From: an uncultured Flavobacteriaceae bacterium
Lineage (GTDB): Bacteria; Bacteroidota; Bacteroidia; Flavobacteriales; Flavobacteriaceae
DNA length: 64,000 nt
Assembly: GCA_947501625.1 (NCBI GenBank)
Contig: CANMWN010000002.1
Coordinates: 124,001-188,000, forward strand
Direction of reading: 5' to 3'
Made by a program: the position numbers and the translations under genes
In this document: positions 27,358-36,480 of the stretch, in pieces
Layout of the letters: every line of letters starts with the position of its first letter
Position numbering within the stretch: position 1 is the first letter of the stretch
Notes under the pieces: generated by a model
Told to the model about the DNA's origin: nothing
What the model saw: the letters and a program-made list of their open reading frames with translations, nothing else
The model's database searches: none

Positions 27358-28500
27358 ATGAAGATAATTAAAGATTCTTTATTGCAAGATATTGATAGTC
27401 AGATTGATTTGCTGGTCAAGCAAATTGAGTTACTCAATTATATCAATCCTACAAATATTGAAAAGCAGCGAAAAAAATTCTTTAAGTCTAAATATACTTT
27501 AGAACCCAATTTCAAATACCCAAAAATAGACTTTGACACATTTGAATTACAGCGTGAGTTATTTGCAATAAATATTAATGATATTGATGACCCAATAATT
27601 AGAAAATTATATGAAGATATTATTTATGAATATTCGGGTTTAATTGAGTGTATTGACACTATTGGTCAAGGAAAAAAATTCTATTACAATAGTTTAAGAT
27701 GTTTTGGAACTCCAACAGAAAAAGATGTTGAAAATGCAAAATTTATCCTACACTTTGAGGATCAAGACGATGACAGGCTAATTCCTCAGTATTCTAATAT
27801 AGAAACCGAACAATTTTTTAGAGAATATTCAAAACGATATGAATTTACCTATACTATTAGACATTCTGATAAGTTATCGTCTATTGCTATGGTTTTGAAT
27901 AACGAGCAAACCTTGGTTCTTAATTCAAATTACACCTATTCACAGGCAGATATTGATATATTGACTAACCATGAAATTGGAGTTCATATGGTTACGACTA
28001 TGAATGGATTGTTAAATCCGTTAAAAATATTTTCTCACGGATTCCCAAATAATACTGAAACACAAGAAGGATTGGCAGTGTATGCAGAACATATGTCTAA
28101 CAGTTTGAATTTGAAAAGATTAAAAAGAATTGCTTATCGTGTTTTAGCTGTAGATTCTCTTGCGAAAGGGTATAGTTTCTCGCAAACATTTAGAATGCTT
28201 CGAAATTATGGAATGAAAAAGAATGATGCTTTTTCTGTGTCAGTACGTGTTCATAGAGGAGGAGGTTTTACCAAAGATTATTTGTATTTAACAGGTTTAA
28301 AGAAAATTTACAATTATCATAATAAAGAAGGTGATTTAACAGCATTATTAACTGGTAAAGTAACTTTAGAATATAAAGACTCAATAGACTATTTGATTTC
28401 TAAAAACTATGCTGTATTACCAAAACACTTGACTGATTCTTATCAAAAAAATGATAATGAAAATGAAACAATTTCTTTTATTTTAGAAAACTTGAAATAG
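27358..28500 (+). CDS. Flavohemoglobin expression-modulating QEGLA motif protein (DUF1704 metallopeptidase)
   Basis: A 380-residue protein with the family tag TQEGLAVYAEHM (QEGLA at 236-240) and a zinc motif LTNHEIGVHMV, HExxxH at residues 205-210. The same HExxxH plus distal glutamate arrangement is found in the eukaryotic MATCAP tubulin-trimming carboxypeptidases, which belong to this DUF1704 family. The bacterial role is unknown. It is last in the gshB-like cluster, 1 base after the amidohydrolase, and converges on the DCC gene with one intervening base. Peptide or glutamyl-peptide trimming is the most reasonable guess, by inference. Confidence 0.9.
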   Translation: MKIIKDSLLQDIDSQIDLLVKQIELLNYINPTNIEKQRKKFFKSKYTLEPNFKYPKIDFDTFELQRELFAININDIDDPIIRKLYEDIIYEYSGLIECIDTIGQGKKFYYNSLRCFGTPTEKDVENAKFILHFEDQDDDRLIPQYSNIETEQFFREYSKRYEFTYTIRHSDKLSSIAMVLNNEQTLVLNSNYTYSQADIDILTNHEIGVHMVTTMNGLLNPLKIFSHGFPNNTETQEGLAVYAEHMSNSLNLKRLKRIAYRVLAVDSLAKGYSFSQTFRMLRNYGMKKNDAFSVSVRVHRGGGFTKDYLYLTGLKKIYNYHNKEGDLTALLTGKVTLEYKDSIDYLISKNYAVLPKHLTDSYQKNDNENETISFILENLK

Positions 28501-28501
28501 T

Positions 28502-28912
28502 TTATTCAATAAATTTATTTTTAAGTTCGGGAGTTGGAATCATACAACTTTCTTTTTTGCCAAACCATTTATAACGATTCTTTGCAATAATTTGATAGAT
28601 GTAATCCCTTATAGGTTTTGGTATAATCCAAAAAATTAAGAAAACTTTATAAATTCCACCTAATAGCTTCAATATCTCAATAATAGCTGAAGATTCCGAA
28701 TATAATTTATTGTTATTTAGGACAATTATTGATTTTAAATCAACTTTTTCTACTCCAAATTGTAACAAAATTTGTTTTGCTGCGTCTGATTGTAATGAAG
28801 CGAACTTCAAAATGTTCTTTTTGTCTCTTTTGATAAAATAATTTACCGATGAGTTGCATAGATTGCAAACACCGTCAAAAAAAATTACAGGTTGATGAAC
28901 ATTGTTTTTCAT
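28502..28912 (-). CDS. DCC-family thiol-disulfide oxidoreductase-like protein (DUF393)
   Basis: A 136-residue protein starting with the family signature VIFFDGVCNLCNSSVNYF: a DxxCxxC motif with C16 and C19, which gives the family its name. FASLQSDAA and the later ESSAIIEILKLLGG and YRYKWFGKK-like YKWFGKKESC blocks follow. A hydrophobic stretch near 90-110 could be membrane-associated. Predicted redox protein of unknown partner. Transcribed alone, divergent from the ABC export operon with 99 bases between. Confidence 0.9.
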   Translation of the reverse strand: MKNNVHQPVIFFDGVCNLCNSSVNYFIKRDKKNILKFASLQSDAAKQILLQFGVEKVDLKSIIVLNNNKLYSESSAIIEILKLLGGIYKVFLIFWIIPKPIRDYIYQIIAKNRYKWFGKKESCMIPTPELKNKFIE

Positions 28913-29011
28913 AATTCAAAGTTACAAAATGAATTGAAATTCGTCTTTTAACAAAATCTTAATATTAGTTAAAAAGCTAATTATTAATTTCGTTTAAAAT
29001 TAACAAACCAA

Positions 29012-29719
29012 ATGATAGAGTTTAAAAAACTTCACAAATCTTATCCAATAGGAAAAAAGGATTCATTGCATGTATTAAAAGGACTTGACTTAAAAATTAA
29101 TGAAGGCGAGTTTGTTTCCATTATGGGATCTTCGGGTTCAGGAAAATCTACATTATTAAATATAGTTGGTTTATTGGATACGCATGACGAAGGCGAGTAT
29201 TTTTTGAATGAACAGAAAATTGAAAAATTGGATGAGAAAAAAGCGGCAATTCTAAGAAATAAATTTTTAGGGTTTGTTTTTCAATCATTTAATTTAATTG
29301 GATATAAAACAGCACTAGAAAATGTTGCATTGCCATTGTATTACAAGGGTGTTGGTCGTAAAGAACGCCAAGAAACAGCTTTAAAATACTTAGACAAAGT
29401 TGGATTAAAAAATTGGGCAACACATTTGCCAAATGAATTGTCAGGTGGTCAAAAGCAACGTGTGGCAATTGCTAGAGCTTTGGTTACCAATCCTAAAGTA
29501 GTACTAGCCGATGAGCCAACAGGAGCATTAGATTCTACAACTACAGATTCTGTAATGGAATTGTTGACAGATATTAATAATGAAGGAATGACCGTATTTG
29601 TTATTACACACGAAGAAGAAGTTGCAGAGCAAACAGATAGAGTTGTTCGTTTAAAAGATGGTGTAATTATTAGCGATGAGATTACTGAAAAGGGTAAATT
29701 AACTGGAAGATATGTTTGA
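29012..29719 (+). CDS. ABC transporter ATP-binding protein (MacB/LolD type)
   Basis: A 235-residue nucleotide-binding subunit: Walker A GSSGSGKST at 39-47, Q-loop VFQSFNLIGYKTALENV, signature LSGGQKQRVAIARAL and Walker B VVLADEPTGALDS, then the H-loop VITHEEE. The MacB/LolD subgroup is indicated by the FNLI and DEPTGALD forms. It overlaps the first permease gene by 8 bases. With two MacB-like permeases and a periplasmic adaptor it makes a MacAB-type mechanotransmission exporter; the outer-membrane component is not in the window. Confidence 0.95.
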   Translation: MIEFKKLHKSYPIGKKDSLHVLKGLDLKINEGEFVSIMGSSGSGKSTLLNIVGLLDTHDEGEYFLNEQKIEKLDEKKAAILRNKFLGFVFQSFNLIGYKTALENVALPLYYKGVGRKERQETALKYLDKVGLKNWATHLPNELSGGQKQRVAIARALVTNPKVVLADEPTGALDSTTTDSVMELLTDINNEGMTVFVITHEEEVAEQTDRVVRLKDGVIISDEITEKGKLTGRYV

Positions 29720-30944
29720 TTTAGATCGTTGGCAGGAAATTTTTCAAACACTTAGTAAGAACAAATTAAGAACAGTTCTTTCTGGGTTTACAATTGCATT
29801 CGCCATATTGTTGTTTACTTTATTATTTGGAATAGGTAATGGTTTAAAAAATACTTTTGCTCAACAATTTGCTGGTGACTCTGACAAGTCAGTATATATA
29901 CGCGGAGGAAGAACAACAAAACCATTTAAAGGTCTTCAAAGTGGACGAAGAATTCAATTTAAAAATGATGATTCAAAATTTATCAATGAAAATTTTGAAA
30001 ACGAAATAGAATTTTTTAGTCCTAATGTTGAGAGATTTAATGTTTTAACTATATATAAAGGAGAACAAAATAGATATGTTGTAAGAGGAGTTTATCCCGA
30101 TTACCAACCATTGGAGTCTGCAGTAATTGAACAAGGGCGATTTTTAAGTTATTTGGATTTAGAAAAAAAATCCAAGGTAGTTGCTATTGGTAGAATGGTG
30201 GAGAAAGACTTGTTTGGTAAGTTTAGTGCATTGGGTAAAAATATCACTATGGATGGAATTTCTTATAAGGTTATAGGTGTTTTTAGTGATCCAGGAGGTG
30301 ATAGAGATGAACGTTTTATTTATACGCCATTTACAACTGCTCAAGGAATGTATAGAACCAATGACTATTTAGATAGGTTTGGCTTAACATATAATCCCAA
30401 CCTAAGTGTTGATGAAGCATTAGCATTTTCATCGCAACTAACTAAACTGTTGAAAGAAAAACATAATATTCATCCAAGAGACCAAGCGGCAATACGAGTT
30501 CAGAACTATGCTGAAGGAACAAGAAATGTTCAACAGTTTATGGGTGTATTAAATGTTATTATTTTATTCATTGGTATTGGTACTTTGGTTGCTGGTATTA
30601 TTGGTATAAGTAATATTATGGTATATATAGTTAAAGAGCGTACCAAGGAATTAGGAATTAGAAAATCTTTAGGAGCAACTCCAAGATCTATTATTGGAAT
30701 GATTATGACTGAGTCAATTTTTATTACAGCGCTGGCTGGATATGCTGGATTGATGATAGGAATATTTTCTTTAAAAGCTATTGGTTCTTCATTAGAAGAT
30801 TATTTTATTGTAAATCCAAGTGTTGAAACTTATGTTGTAGTTGGTGCTACTATAGTACTAATTATTGCAGGAACTATTGCTGGATATATTCCTGCTAAAA
30901 GAGCAGCGAAAATTAAACCTATTGAAGCCTTAAACGCAAATTAG
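29712..30944 (+). CDS. MacB-like ABC permease (first of two)
   Basis: A 410-residue FtsX-superfamily permease: one N-terminal membrane helix (TVLSGFTIAFAILLFTLLFGI), a periplasmic MacB-PCD domain at about 50-280, then three helices from about 282, ending with the usual PAKRAAKIKPIEAL. The conserved VKERTKELGIRKSLGATP loop, which couples to the ATPase, lies at about 311-328. Together with the next gene it likely forms a heterodimeric transmembrane part. Exported substrate unknown. Confidence 0.93.
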   Translation: MFDLDRWQEIFQTLSKNKLRTVLSGFTIAFAILLFTLLFGIGNGLKNTFAQQFAGDSDKSVYIRGGRTTKPFKGLQSGRRIQFKNDDSKFINENFENEIEFFSPNVERFNVLTIYKGEQNRYVVRGVYPDYQPLESAVIEQGRFLSYLDLEKKSKVVAIGRMVEKDLFGKFSALGKNITMDGISYKVIGVFSDPGGDRDERFIYTPFTTAQGMYRTNDYLDRFGLTYNPNLSVDEALAFSSQLTKLLKEKHNIHPRDQAAIRVQNYAEGTRNVQQFMGVLNVIILFIGIGTLVAGIIGISNIMVYIVKERTKELGIRKSLGATPRSIIGMIMTESIFITALAGYAGLMIGIFSLKAIGSSLEDYFIVNPSVETYVVVGATIVLIIAGTIAGYIPAKRAAKIKPIEALNAN

Positions 30945-30945
30945 T

Positions 30946-32190
30946 ATGAAGTTTTTATTTGACAAAGATACATGGCAAGAAATTTATAGCAGTATTCGTA
31001 AGAATAAATTGCGTACTGGTATTACTATTATTGGTGTAATGTGGGGAATATTTTTACTTGTAGTTTTACTTGGTGCTGCTAGAGGAGTAGAAAATAATTT
31101 TAATAGACTATTTGGAAATTTTGCTACCAATAGTGTTTTTGTTTGGGCACAATCTACAAGTAAACCTTTTAAAGGGTTTCAAGAAGGGAAAGGCTTACGG
31201 CTTAAAATGTCTGATTTAGATGCTATTAACAGAGAAATTGAAGGGTTGGAATTTGTAGTGCCTCGCCATCAAGGTCAAGCACAAGCAGTTCATAACTTTA
31301 AATACGGAAATTTTGGAGTGTTTGGAGATTACCCAATGTTAGATAAAGTTCAGAAGAAAGATTTGGTATATGGTCGTTTTATAAACGAAAATGATATGAA
31401 AGACCGTAAAAAAGTCTGTGTAATTGAAGAAGAAATTTATAAGCAACTATTTGATGCTGATGTTTATCCTATTGGAGCATATATAAAATTAAATGATATT
31501 AATTTCCAAATTGTTGGAATGTATAAAGAAGGTGCGATTGGAACAGGAGGTCCTCAAGGTGCAATCCACATACCATTTACAACTTTCCAACAAGTATATA
31601 ATAGAGGTGATAGTGTAGGATGGTTTATGATTACTGGAAAAAAAGAATATGATATTAAACAGATTGAGGCTGATGTAAAATTATTGCTGAGAAACTTGCA
31701 TAGTGTGCATCCACAAGATGAAAGAGCATTTGGAAGTTTTAATCTAGGTGAAGCTTTTGGGAAATTTATGGGCTTTTTAAAAGGTATGCAGTTTTTAACT
31801 TGGTTTGTTGGTATCGCAACCTTGATAGCAGGTGTTTTTGCAATTGGAAATATACTCTTAATTACAGTTAAAGAACGTACTAAAGAGATAGGTATTAGAA
31901 GAGCCATTGGAGCAAAGCCTTGGGAGATAAAACGTCAGATAATTTTAGAGTCAGTTTTCTTGACAACATTGGCAGGTGCCTTAGGAATTATATTTGGAGG
32001 ATTAATTTTAATGTTAATTGATTCCACTGTTGGTAGTGGACCAGAAGCAACATTAACTAATCCAACTGTGGACATTCCTGTTGTTTTAATAGCTGCTGTA
32101 GCTTTAATAGTTTTTGGGACATTAATTGGATTAATTCCTGCCCAAACCGCAGTGAGTATTAGACCTATTGAGGCATTAAGAGAAGAGTAA
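30946..32190 (+). CDS. MacB-like ABC permease (second of two)
   Basis: A 414-residue paralogue of the preceding gene with the same plan: an N-terminal helix (ITIIGVMWGIFLLVVLLGA), a periplasmic domain, and three C-terminal helices. VKERTKEIGIRRAIGAKPWE is the coupling loop and IPAQTAVSIRPIEALREE the tail. It starts one base after the previous stop. Both permeases share KPFKG followed by Q.G in the periplasmic part, supporting descent from a duplication. Substrate unknown. Confidence 0.93.
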   Translation: MKFLFDKDTWQEIYSSIRKNKLRTGITIIGVMWGIFLLVVLLGAARGVENNFNRLFGNFATNSVFVWAQSTSKPFKGFQEGKGLRLKMSDLDAINREIEGLEFVVPRHQGQAQAVHNFKYGNFGVFGDYPMLDKVQKKDLVYGRFINENDMKDRKKVCVIEEEIYKQLFDADVYPIGAYIKLNDINFQIVGMYKEGAIGTGGPQGAIHIPFTTFQQVYNRGDSVGWFMITGKKEYDIKQIEADVKLLLRNLHSVHPQDERAFGSFNLGEAFGKFMGFLKGMQFLTWFVGIATLIAGVFAIGNILLITVKERTKEIGIRRAIGAKPWEIKRQIILESVFLTTLAGALGIIFGGLILMLIDSTVGSGPEATLTNPTVDIPVVLIAAVALIVFGTLIGLIPAQTAVSIRPIEALREE

Positions 32191-32240
32191 TAAAAATATA
32201 GAAATAAAAGAAATAACCAACTTGAATAATAAATAAAGAA

Positions 32241-33350
32241 ATGAAGAAAAAAATAATTTTTGGTAGTATAGCAGTAGCTTTAATAGCAGTTTTGTTATGG
32301 TTTGGATCTAAAAACAAAGAGTCTGTTGAGGAATTTGAAACAGACAAACCATTCAAAGCAACAATTGTTACGAAAACTGTAGCGACAGGTAAAGTTACTC
32401 CATTAGAAGAAGTTGAAATTAAGCCTCAAATTTCTGGAATTATTGATAAAATTTATCTTGAAGAAGGTGAGATTGTTAAAAAAGGTGACTTAATTGCAAC
32501 TGTTCGAGTTGTGCCTAACGAACAAAATTTGATTAGTGCTAGAGGTAATGTAAGTAACTTACAATTGACTGTAAATAACTCAAAAATCAGTTATGATAGA
32601 AACAAAGCATTGTTTGAAAAAGGAGTTATTGCTCGTCAAGAATTTGAAAATGCTGAGTTGGCTTACAATCAAGCAAAACAGAATTTAAGGAATGCACAAA
32701 ATAATTATCAAATTATTAGAAAAGGATCGACAAATTCTTCAGGATCTGCGAATACCAATATTCGCGCAACAACTTCTGGAATGATTTTAGAAATTCCAGT
32801 TAAAGAAGGTTATCAAGTAATTCAAAGTAATAACTTTAATGCTGGTACTACAATTGCTTCAATTGCCGATATGAGTAAGATGATTTTTGAAGGACAAGTT
32901 GATGAAGCTGAAGTTGGTAAATTAAAAGAAGGAAGAGAGATTGAAGTTTCATTAGGAGCTATTGAAAAAAAGAAGTTTCCTGCTAAATTAAACTTCATTG
33001 CACCAAAAGGAACTGAGCAAAATGGTGCTGTACAATTTAAAATTAAAGGTGATGTTACCTTGGATGAAAATTACTTTGTAAGAGCTGGTTACAGTGCAAA
33101 TGCCGAGATAGTATTGGAGAAAAAAGATAGTGTTTTATCTATCAAAGAATCTTTATTATTGTTTGATAAGAAAGAAGAAACACCTTATGTTGAGGTTAAA
33201 ATAGGTGAGCAGGAGTTTGAAAGAAGAGATGTTGAATTAGGAATTTCTGACGGAATCAATGTGGAAATTTTAGATGGAATTACTGCTGATGATGAAATAA
33301 AAATTTGGAATAAAACTTCTAAGAAAGATAAAGAACCTGGAGATAACTAG
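32241..33350 (+). CDS. Periplasmic adaptor of a MacAB-type exporter (HlyD/RND-MFP family)
   Basis: A 369-residue membrane-fusion protein. A single N-terminal anchor (IIFGSIAVALIAVLLWFG) is followed by a split biotinyl-lipoyl domain (EVEIKPQISGIIDKIYLEEG and the returning IRATTSGMILEIPVKEG), a helical hairpin at about 100-165 (NAELAYNQAKQNLRNAQNN) and beta-barrel domains. It lies 50 bases after the second permease and ends the operon before the terminator at 33374. In Bacteroidota such adaptors usually precede or follow MacB pairs and work with a TolC-like protein encoded elsewhere. Confidence 0.92.
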   Translation: MKKKIIFGSIAVALIAVLLWFGSKNKESVEEFETDKPFKATIVTKTVATGKVTPLEEVEIKPQISGIIDKIYLEEGEIVKKGDLIATVRVVPNEQNLISARGNVSNLQLTVNNSKISYDRNKALFEKGVIARQEFENAELAYNQAKQNLRNAQNNYQIIRKGSTNSSGSANTNIRATTSGMILEIPVKEGYQVIQSNNFNAGTTIASIADMSKMIFEGQVDEAEVGKLKEGREIEVSLGAIEKKKFPAKLNFIAPKGTEQNGAVQFKIKGDVTLDENYFVRAGYSANAEIVLEKKDSVLSIKESLLLFDKKEETPYVEVKIGEQEFERRDVELGISDGINVEILDGITADDEIKIWNKTSKKDKEPGDN

Positions 33351-33373
33351 ATTGCATATTAAGTTAATAGTAC

Positions 33374-33409
33374 AAAAAAAGACCAAATCTATAAATTTGG
33401 TCTTTTTTT
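33374..33409. terminator. Bidirectional terminator between the exporter operon and the dehydrogenase gene
   Basis: Stem GACCAAAT/ATTTGGTC with a 6-base loop, flanked by a 7-A run and a 7-T run, between convergent genes ending at 33350 and 33426. Confidence 0.88.
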
Positions 33410-33425
33410 GTATTAGGTTTTAGTT

Positions 33426-34313
33426 TTAAGAAAACTGTTTCGAAACTTTTTCTGCTTTTCTACTTTCAGAATAATCATAAAAGCCTTCACCAGATTTTAC
33501 TCCAAGTTTCCCTGCTCTTACCATATTTACTAACAATGGACAAGGAGCGTATTTTGGATTTTTAAACCCATCATACATTACGTTTAATATTGATAAACAA
33601 ACATCAAGTCCAATGAAATCGGCTAATTGAAGTGGTCCCATTGGATGTGCCATCCCAAGTTTCATTACTGTATCAATTTCTTGAACGCCAGCTACACCAT
33701 TATATAATGTTTCTATGGATTCATTTAGCATAGGCATTAAAATTCTATTTGCTACAAATCCTGGATAATCATTTACTTCTACCGGAATTTTACCTATTTT
33801 TTTAGATAAATCCATGGTGAATGTTGTTACTTCGTCTGAAGTATTATAACCTCTAATGATTTCGACCAATTTCATTATTGGAACTGGATTCATAAAGTGC
33901 ATACCAATTACATGTTCTGGTCTGTTAGTAACAGCAGCAATTTGTGTAATTGAAATTGATGAGGTGTTGGTTGCTAAAATGGTATCTTCTGGACAAATTT
34001 CATCTAATTGCTTGAAAATTTTTAGTTTTAACTCAACATTTTCAGTAGCAGCTTCTACCACTAAACTAGCATATTTTACTCCTTCATTTACCGATGTGTA
34101 AGTTGTAATATTTGATAGTGTATTATTTTTATCTTCTTCAGAAATTTTTTCTTTTGCAACCATTCTATCTAAGTTTTTAGTGATAGTTGCCATTCCTTTA
34201 TCTAAAGAATTTTGCGATATATCAATCAATTGGACATTGTATCCAAATTGAGCAAATGTGTGCGCTATGCCATTTCCCATAGTCCCTGCACCAATTACTG
34301 CAATATTTTTCAT
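33426..34313 (-). CDS. 3-Hydroxyacyl-CoA (3-hydroxybutyryl-CoA) dehydrogenase
   Basis: A 295-residue NAD-dependent dehydrogenase. The Rossmann fingerprint is VIGAGTMGNGIAHTFAQ at residues 5-21, and ATNTSSISI and HFMNPVPIMKLVEII carry the catalytic His region. NDYPGFVANRILMPMLNE and DTVMKLGMAHPMGPLQLADFIGLD form the C-terminal dimerisation domain. It oxidises 3-hydroxyacyl-CoA to 3-oxoacyl-CoA, in butanoate or short-chain fatty-acid metabolism. Stand-alone form (not fused to a hydratase). Co-directional with the Gfo/Idh gene upstream, 24 bases apart. Confidence 0.95.
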   Translation of the reverse strand: MKNIAVIGAGTMGNGIAHTFAQFGYNVQLIDISQNSLDKGMATITKNLDRMVAKEKISEEDKNNTLSNITTYTSVNEGVKYASLVVEAATENVELKLKIFKQLDEICPEDTILATNTSSISITQIAAVTNRPEHVIGMHFMNPVPIMKLVEIIRGYNTSDEVTTFTMDLSKKIGKIPVEVNDYPGFVANRILMPMLNESIETLYNGVAGVQEIDTVMKLGMAHPMGPLQLADFIGLDVCLSILNVMYDGFKNPKYAPCPLLVNMVRAGKLGVKSGEGFYDYSESRKAEKVSKQFS

Positions 34314-34337
34314 GTAGTATGTTTTAATTTATTTTAT

Positions 34338-35297
34338 TTAAAAAGAATTTATTATTTGATGGGCTACTCTTAAAGCTTTGGTTCCATCTCCAAGTGTAAC
34401 AATAGGAGTAGTGTTATTCTCAATAGCTTCAGCAAAAGTTTCTAACTCATCTAAAATTGCATTATTCGCTTCAACAGTTGGGTTTTCAAAATAAATTTGT
34501 TTTTTGATACCTTCAGCATTTTGAAGTATCATAGCAAATTCATCAGGATTTTCTGGTACATCTTTCATTTTAACCACTTCACTTTTCTTTTCATAGAAAT
34601 CTACTGAGATATATGCATCTTTTTGAAAGAAACGTGTTTTGCGCATATTTTTTAGTGAAATTCTGCTTGCAGTCAAGTTTGCAACACATCCGTTTTCAAA
34701 CTCAATTCTGGCATTTGCAATATCTGGTGTTTCAGAAATTACAGAAACGCCACTTGCACTAACATTACTTACTTTAGAATTAACTACACTTAAAATAATA
34801 TCAATATCATGAATCATTAAATCTAGTACAACTGGTACATCAGTACCTCTTGGATTAAATTCAGCTAATCTATGACACTCAATAAACATTGGGTTGTCAA
34901 TTACATCTTTTACTGCAGTAAATGCTGGATTAAATCGCTCAACATGTCCTACTTGACCTTTTACATGATTTTGACTTACCAATGTTCTTAAGGCTTCCGC
35001 TTCTTCAAGTGTATTGGTAATAGGTTTTTCAATAAAAACGTGTTTACCTGCTAGTATTGCCTCTCTTGCACAGTCAAAATGAGAAAGGGTAGGAGTTACA
35101 ATATCAACGACATCAACACTATTAATTAAATCACTTACATCTTTGAATAGTTTATATCCAAATTCATCAGCAACTTTTTGTGCATTTTCTGCAAATGGAT
35201 CAAAAAAGCCAACTAATTCATATTTAGTCGATTGATTTAATAATTTTAAATGAATTTTTCCAAGATGACCTGCACCTAAAACCCCAACTTTAAGCAT
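34338..35297 (-). CDS. Gfo/Idh/MocA-family NAD(P)-dependent oxidoreductase
   Basis: A 319-residue oxidoreductase. The N-terminal Rossmann domain begins KVGVLGAGHLGKIHLKLL, and the family motif EKP is at VFIEKPITNTLEEA. The region VGHVERFNPAF carries the expected substrate-binding positions, and DLMIHDIDIILS the conserved Asp/His pair. The C-terminal half is the alpha/beta substrate domain. Substrate unknown; most likely a sugar or cyclitol derivative. Likely transcribed together with the acyl-CoA dehydrogenase gene; it diverges from pcm. Confidence 0.9.
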   Translation of the reverse strand: MLKVGVLGAGHLGKIHLKLLNQSTKYELVGFFDPFAENAQKVADEFGYKLFKDVSDLINSVDVVDIVTPTLSHFDCAREAILAGKHVFIEKPITNTLEEAEALRTLVSQNHVKGQVGHVERFNPAFTAVKDVIDNPMFIECHRLAEFNPRGTDVPVVLDLMIHDIDIILSVVNSKVSNVSASGVSVISETPDIANARIEFENGCVANLTASRISLKNMRKTRFFQKDAYISVDFYEKKSEVVKMKDVPENPDEFAMILQNAEGIKKQIYFENPTVEANNAILDELETFAEAIENNTTPIVTLGDGTKALRVAHQIINSF

Positions 35298-35370
35298 AAT
35301 TTAAGTTTTTTCAAAAATAATAATTTTTTGTTGGTAATTTGTTATTTTTAGACTTCTAAATTTTATGTAA

Positions 35371-36012
35371 TTGAGAGATACTTTAAAGCATCAAGGGCTG
35401 CGAAATAGACTAGTTAATACTTTGATAAATAAAGGAATAAAAAATGAAGGTGTTTTAACAGCAATCAAAAAAATCCCTAGACATTTATTTATGGATTCTA
35501 GTTTTGAAGACTTTGCTTATCAAGATAAAGCGTTTCCAATTGCTGCAAATCAAACAATTTCTCAGCCATATACTGTTGCTTTTCAATCGGAGTTGTTGGA
35601 AGTAAAGCCAACTGCAAATATTTTGGAAATTGGTACAGGTTCTGGTTATCAAACTGCTGTTTTGTTAGAGTTAGGAGCAAAAGTGTATTCTATTGAGCGT
35701 CAAAAGGAATTGTATAGAAAAACAAGTAGTTTTTTACCAAAGTTAGGGTATAAACCAAAATCTTTGATTTTTGGAGATGGATATAAAGGTATGGAAGAGA
35801 AAGCCCCTTTTGATGGTATTATTGTAACTGCTGGTGCGCCATTTGTTCCAAAACCATTGTTAAGTCAACTAAAAGTAGGCGGTAGATTAGTTATTCCTGT
35901 AGGCGAAGAAAAACAGATAATGACACTATTTATTAGAAAATCAGAAAAAGAATTTGAGAAACATGAATTTGGGGATTTTCGATTTGTGCCAATGCTTAAA
36001 GAAAAGAATTAA
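35371..36012 (+). CDS. pcm: Protein-L-isoaspartate O-methyltransferase
   Basis: A 213-residue SAM-dependent methyltransferase that repairs isoaspartyl residues in aged proteins. It has FMDSSFEDFAYQDKAFPI, QTISQPYTVAFQSELLE, the SAM-binding motif I ILEIGTGSGYQTAVLLELGA and post-motif YSIERQKELY. The start is TTG at 35371 (TTGAGAGATACT reads as MRDT), which aligns with the MKDT start of relatives. The codon pair immediately before it is ATG-TAA, in frame, so the nearest ATG cannot be used. It converges on the hypothetical gene at 36009 with a 4-base overlap. Confidence 0.93.
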   Translation: MRDTLKHQGLRNRLVNTLINKGIKNEGVLTAIKKIPRHLFMDSSFEDFAYQDKAFPIAANQTISQPYTVAFQSELLEVKPTANILEIGTGSGYQTAVLLELGAKVYSIERQKELYRKTSSFLPKLGYKPKSLIFGDGYKGMEEKAPFDGIIVTAGAPFVPKPLLSQLKVGGRLVIPVGEEKQIMTLFIRKSEKEFEKHEFGDFRFVPMLKEKN

Positions 36013-36470
36013 TCTCCCCATCTACTTCTTGGAATTTTACCAATAATAAATACTTTATTTCTAAACTGCCAAGCATTAATTGCATAAGGTTTATCTTTCT
36101 TGTGTTCAATAAATTTCTTTTTGGTATTGAAATTTTCTAACATATAATTTACTGCTTGCTCTTCATTATCAAACCTTAACTCAACTTCAATGAGTTTCAA
36201 TAAGTTAATGTCAAACTTGTAAAAAACACTTTTGTAAGGTTTATTAGCGACACTTATAACAAAAGTAGTTTTACTTTTATTAGAATTATGATTAATATTA
36301 TTTTCAATCATAAATTTATTAAATGTGTTTGCCATTAATCCAAAACCAATATTAGTTATTTCTGCAGGTAAAAATTTTCCATAGTGTACAGATTCGTTAT
36401 TTTCAACTTTTTGACTATAAGTGAAAATTGAAACGATTAAAAGGGCGAAAAGTATTAATTTAGTTTTCAT
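36009..36470 (-). CDS. Exported hypothetical protein
   Basis: A 153-residue protein with a signal peptide (MKTKLILFALLIVSIFTYSQ). The rest is a mixed alpha/beta region rich in Lys and Asn (NNINHNSNKSKTTFVISVANK). It has one pair of aromatic blocks, YKSVFYKFDINLL and INAWQFRNKVFIIG. No family recognised. It lies 10 bases after the sulfotransferase gene and is the last of the four-gene leftward operon, so it could assist the same pathway or be a passenger. Confidence 0.65.
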   Translation of the reverse strand: MKTKLILFALLIVSIFTYSQKVENNESVHYGKFLPAEITNIGFGLMANTFNKFMIENNINHNSNKSKTTFVISVANKPYKSVFYKFDINLLKLIEVELRFDNEEQAVNYMLENFNTKKKFIEHKKDKPYAINAWQFRNKVFIIGKIPRSRWGD

Positions 36471-36480
36471 ATTTATGTTT

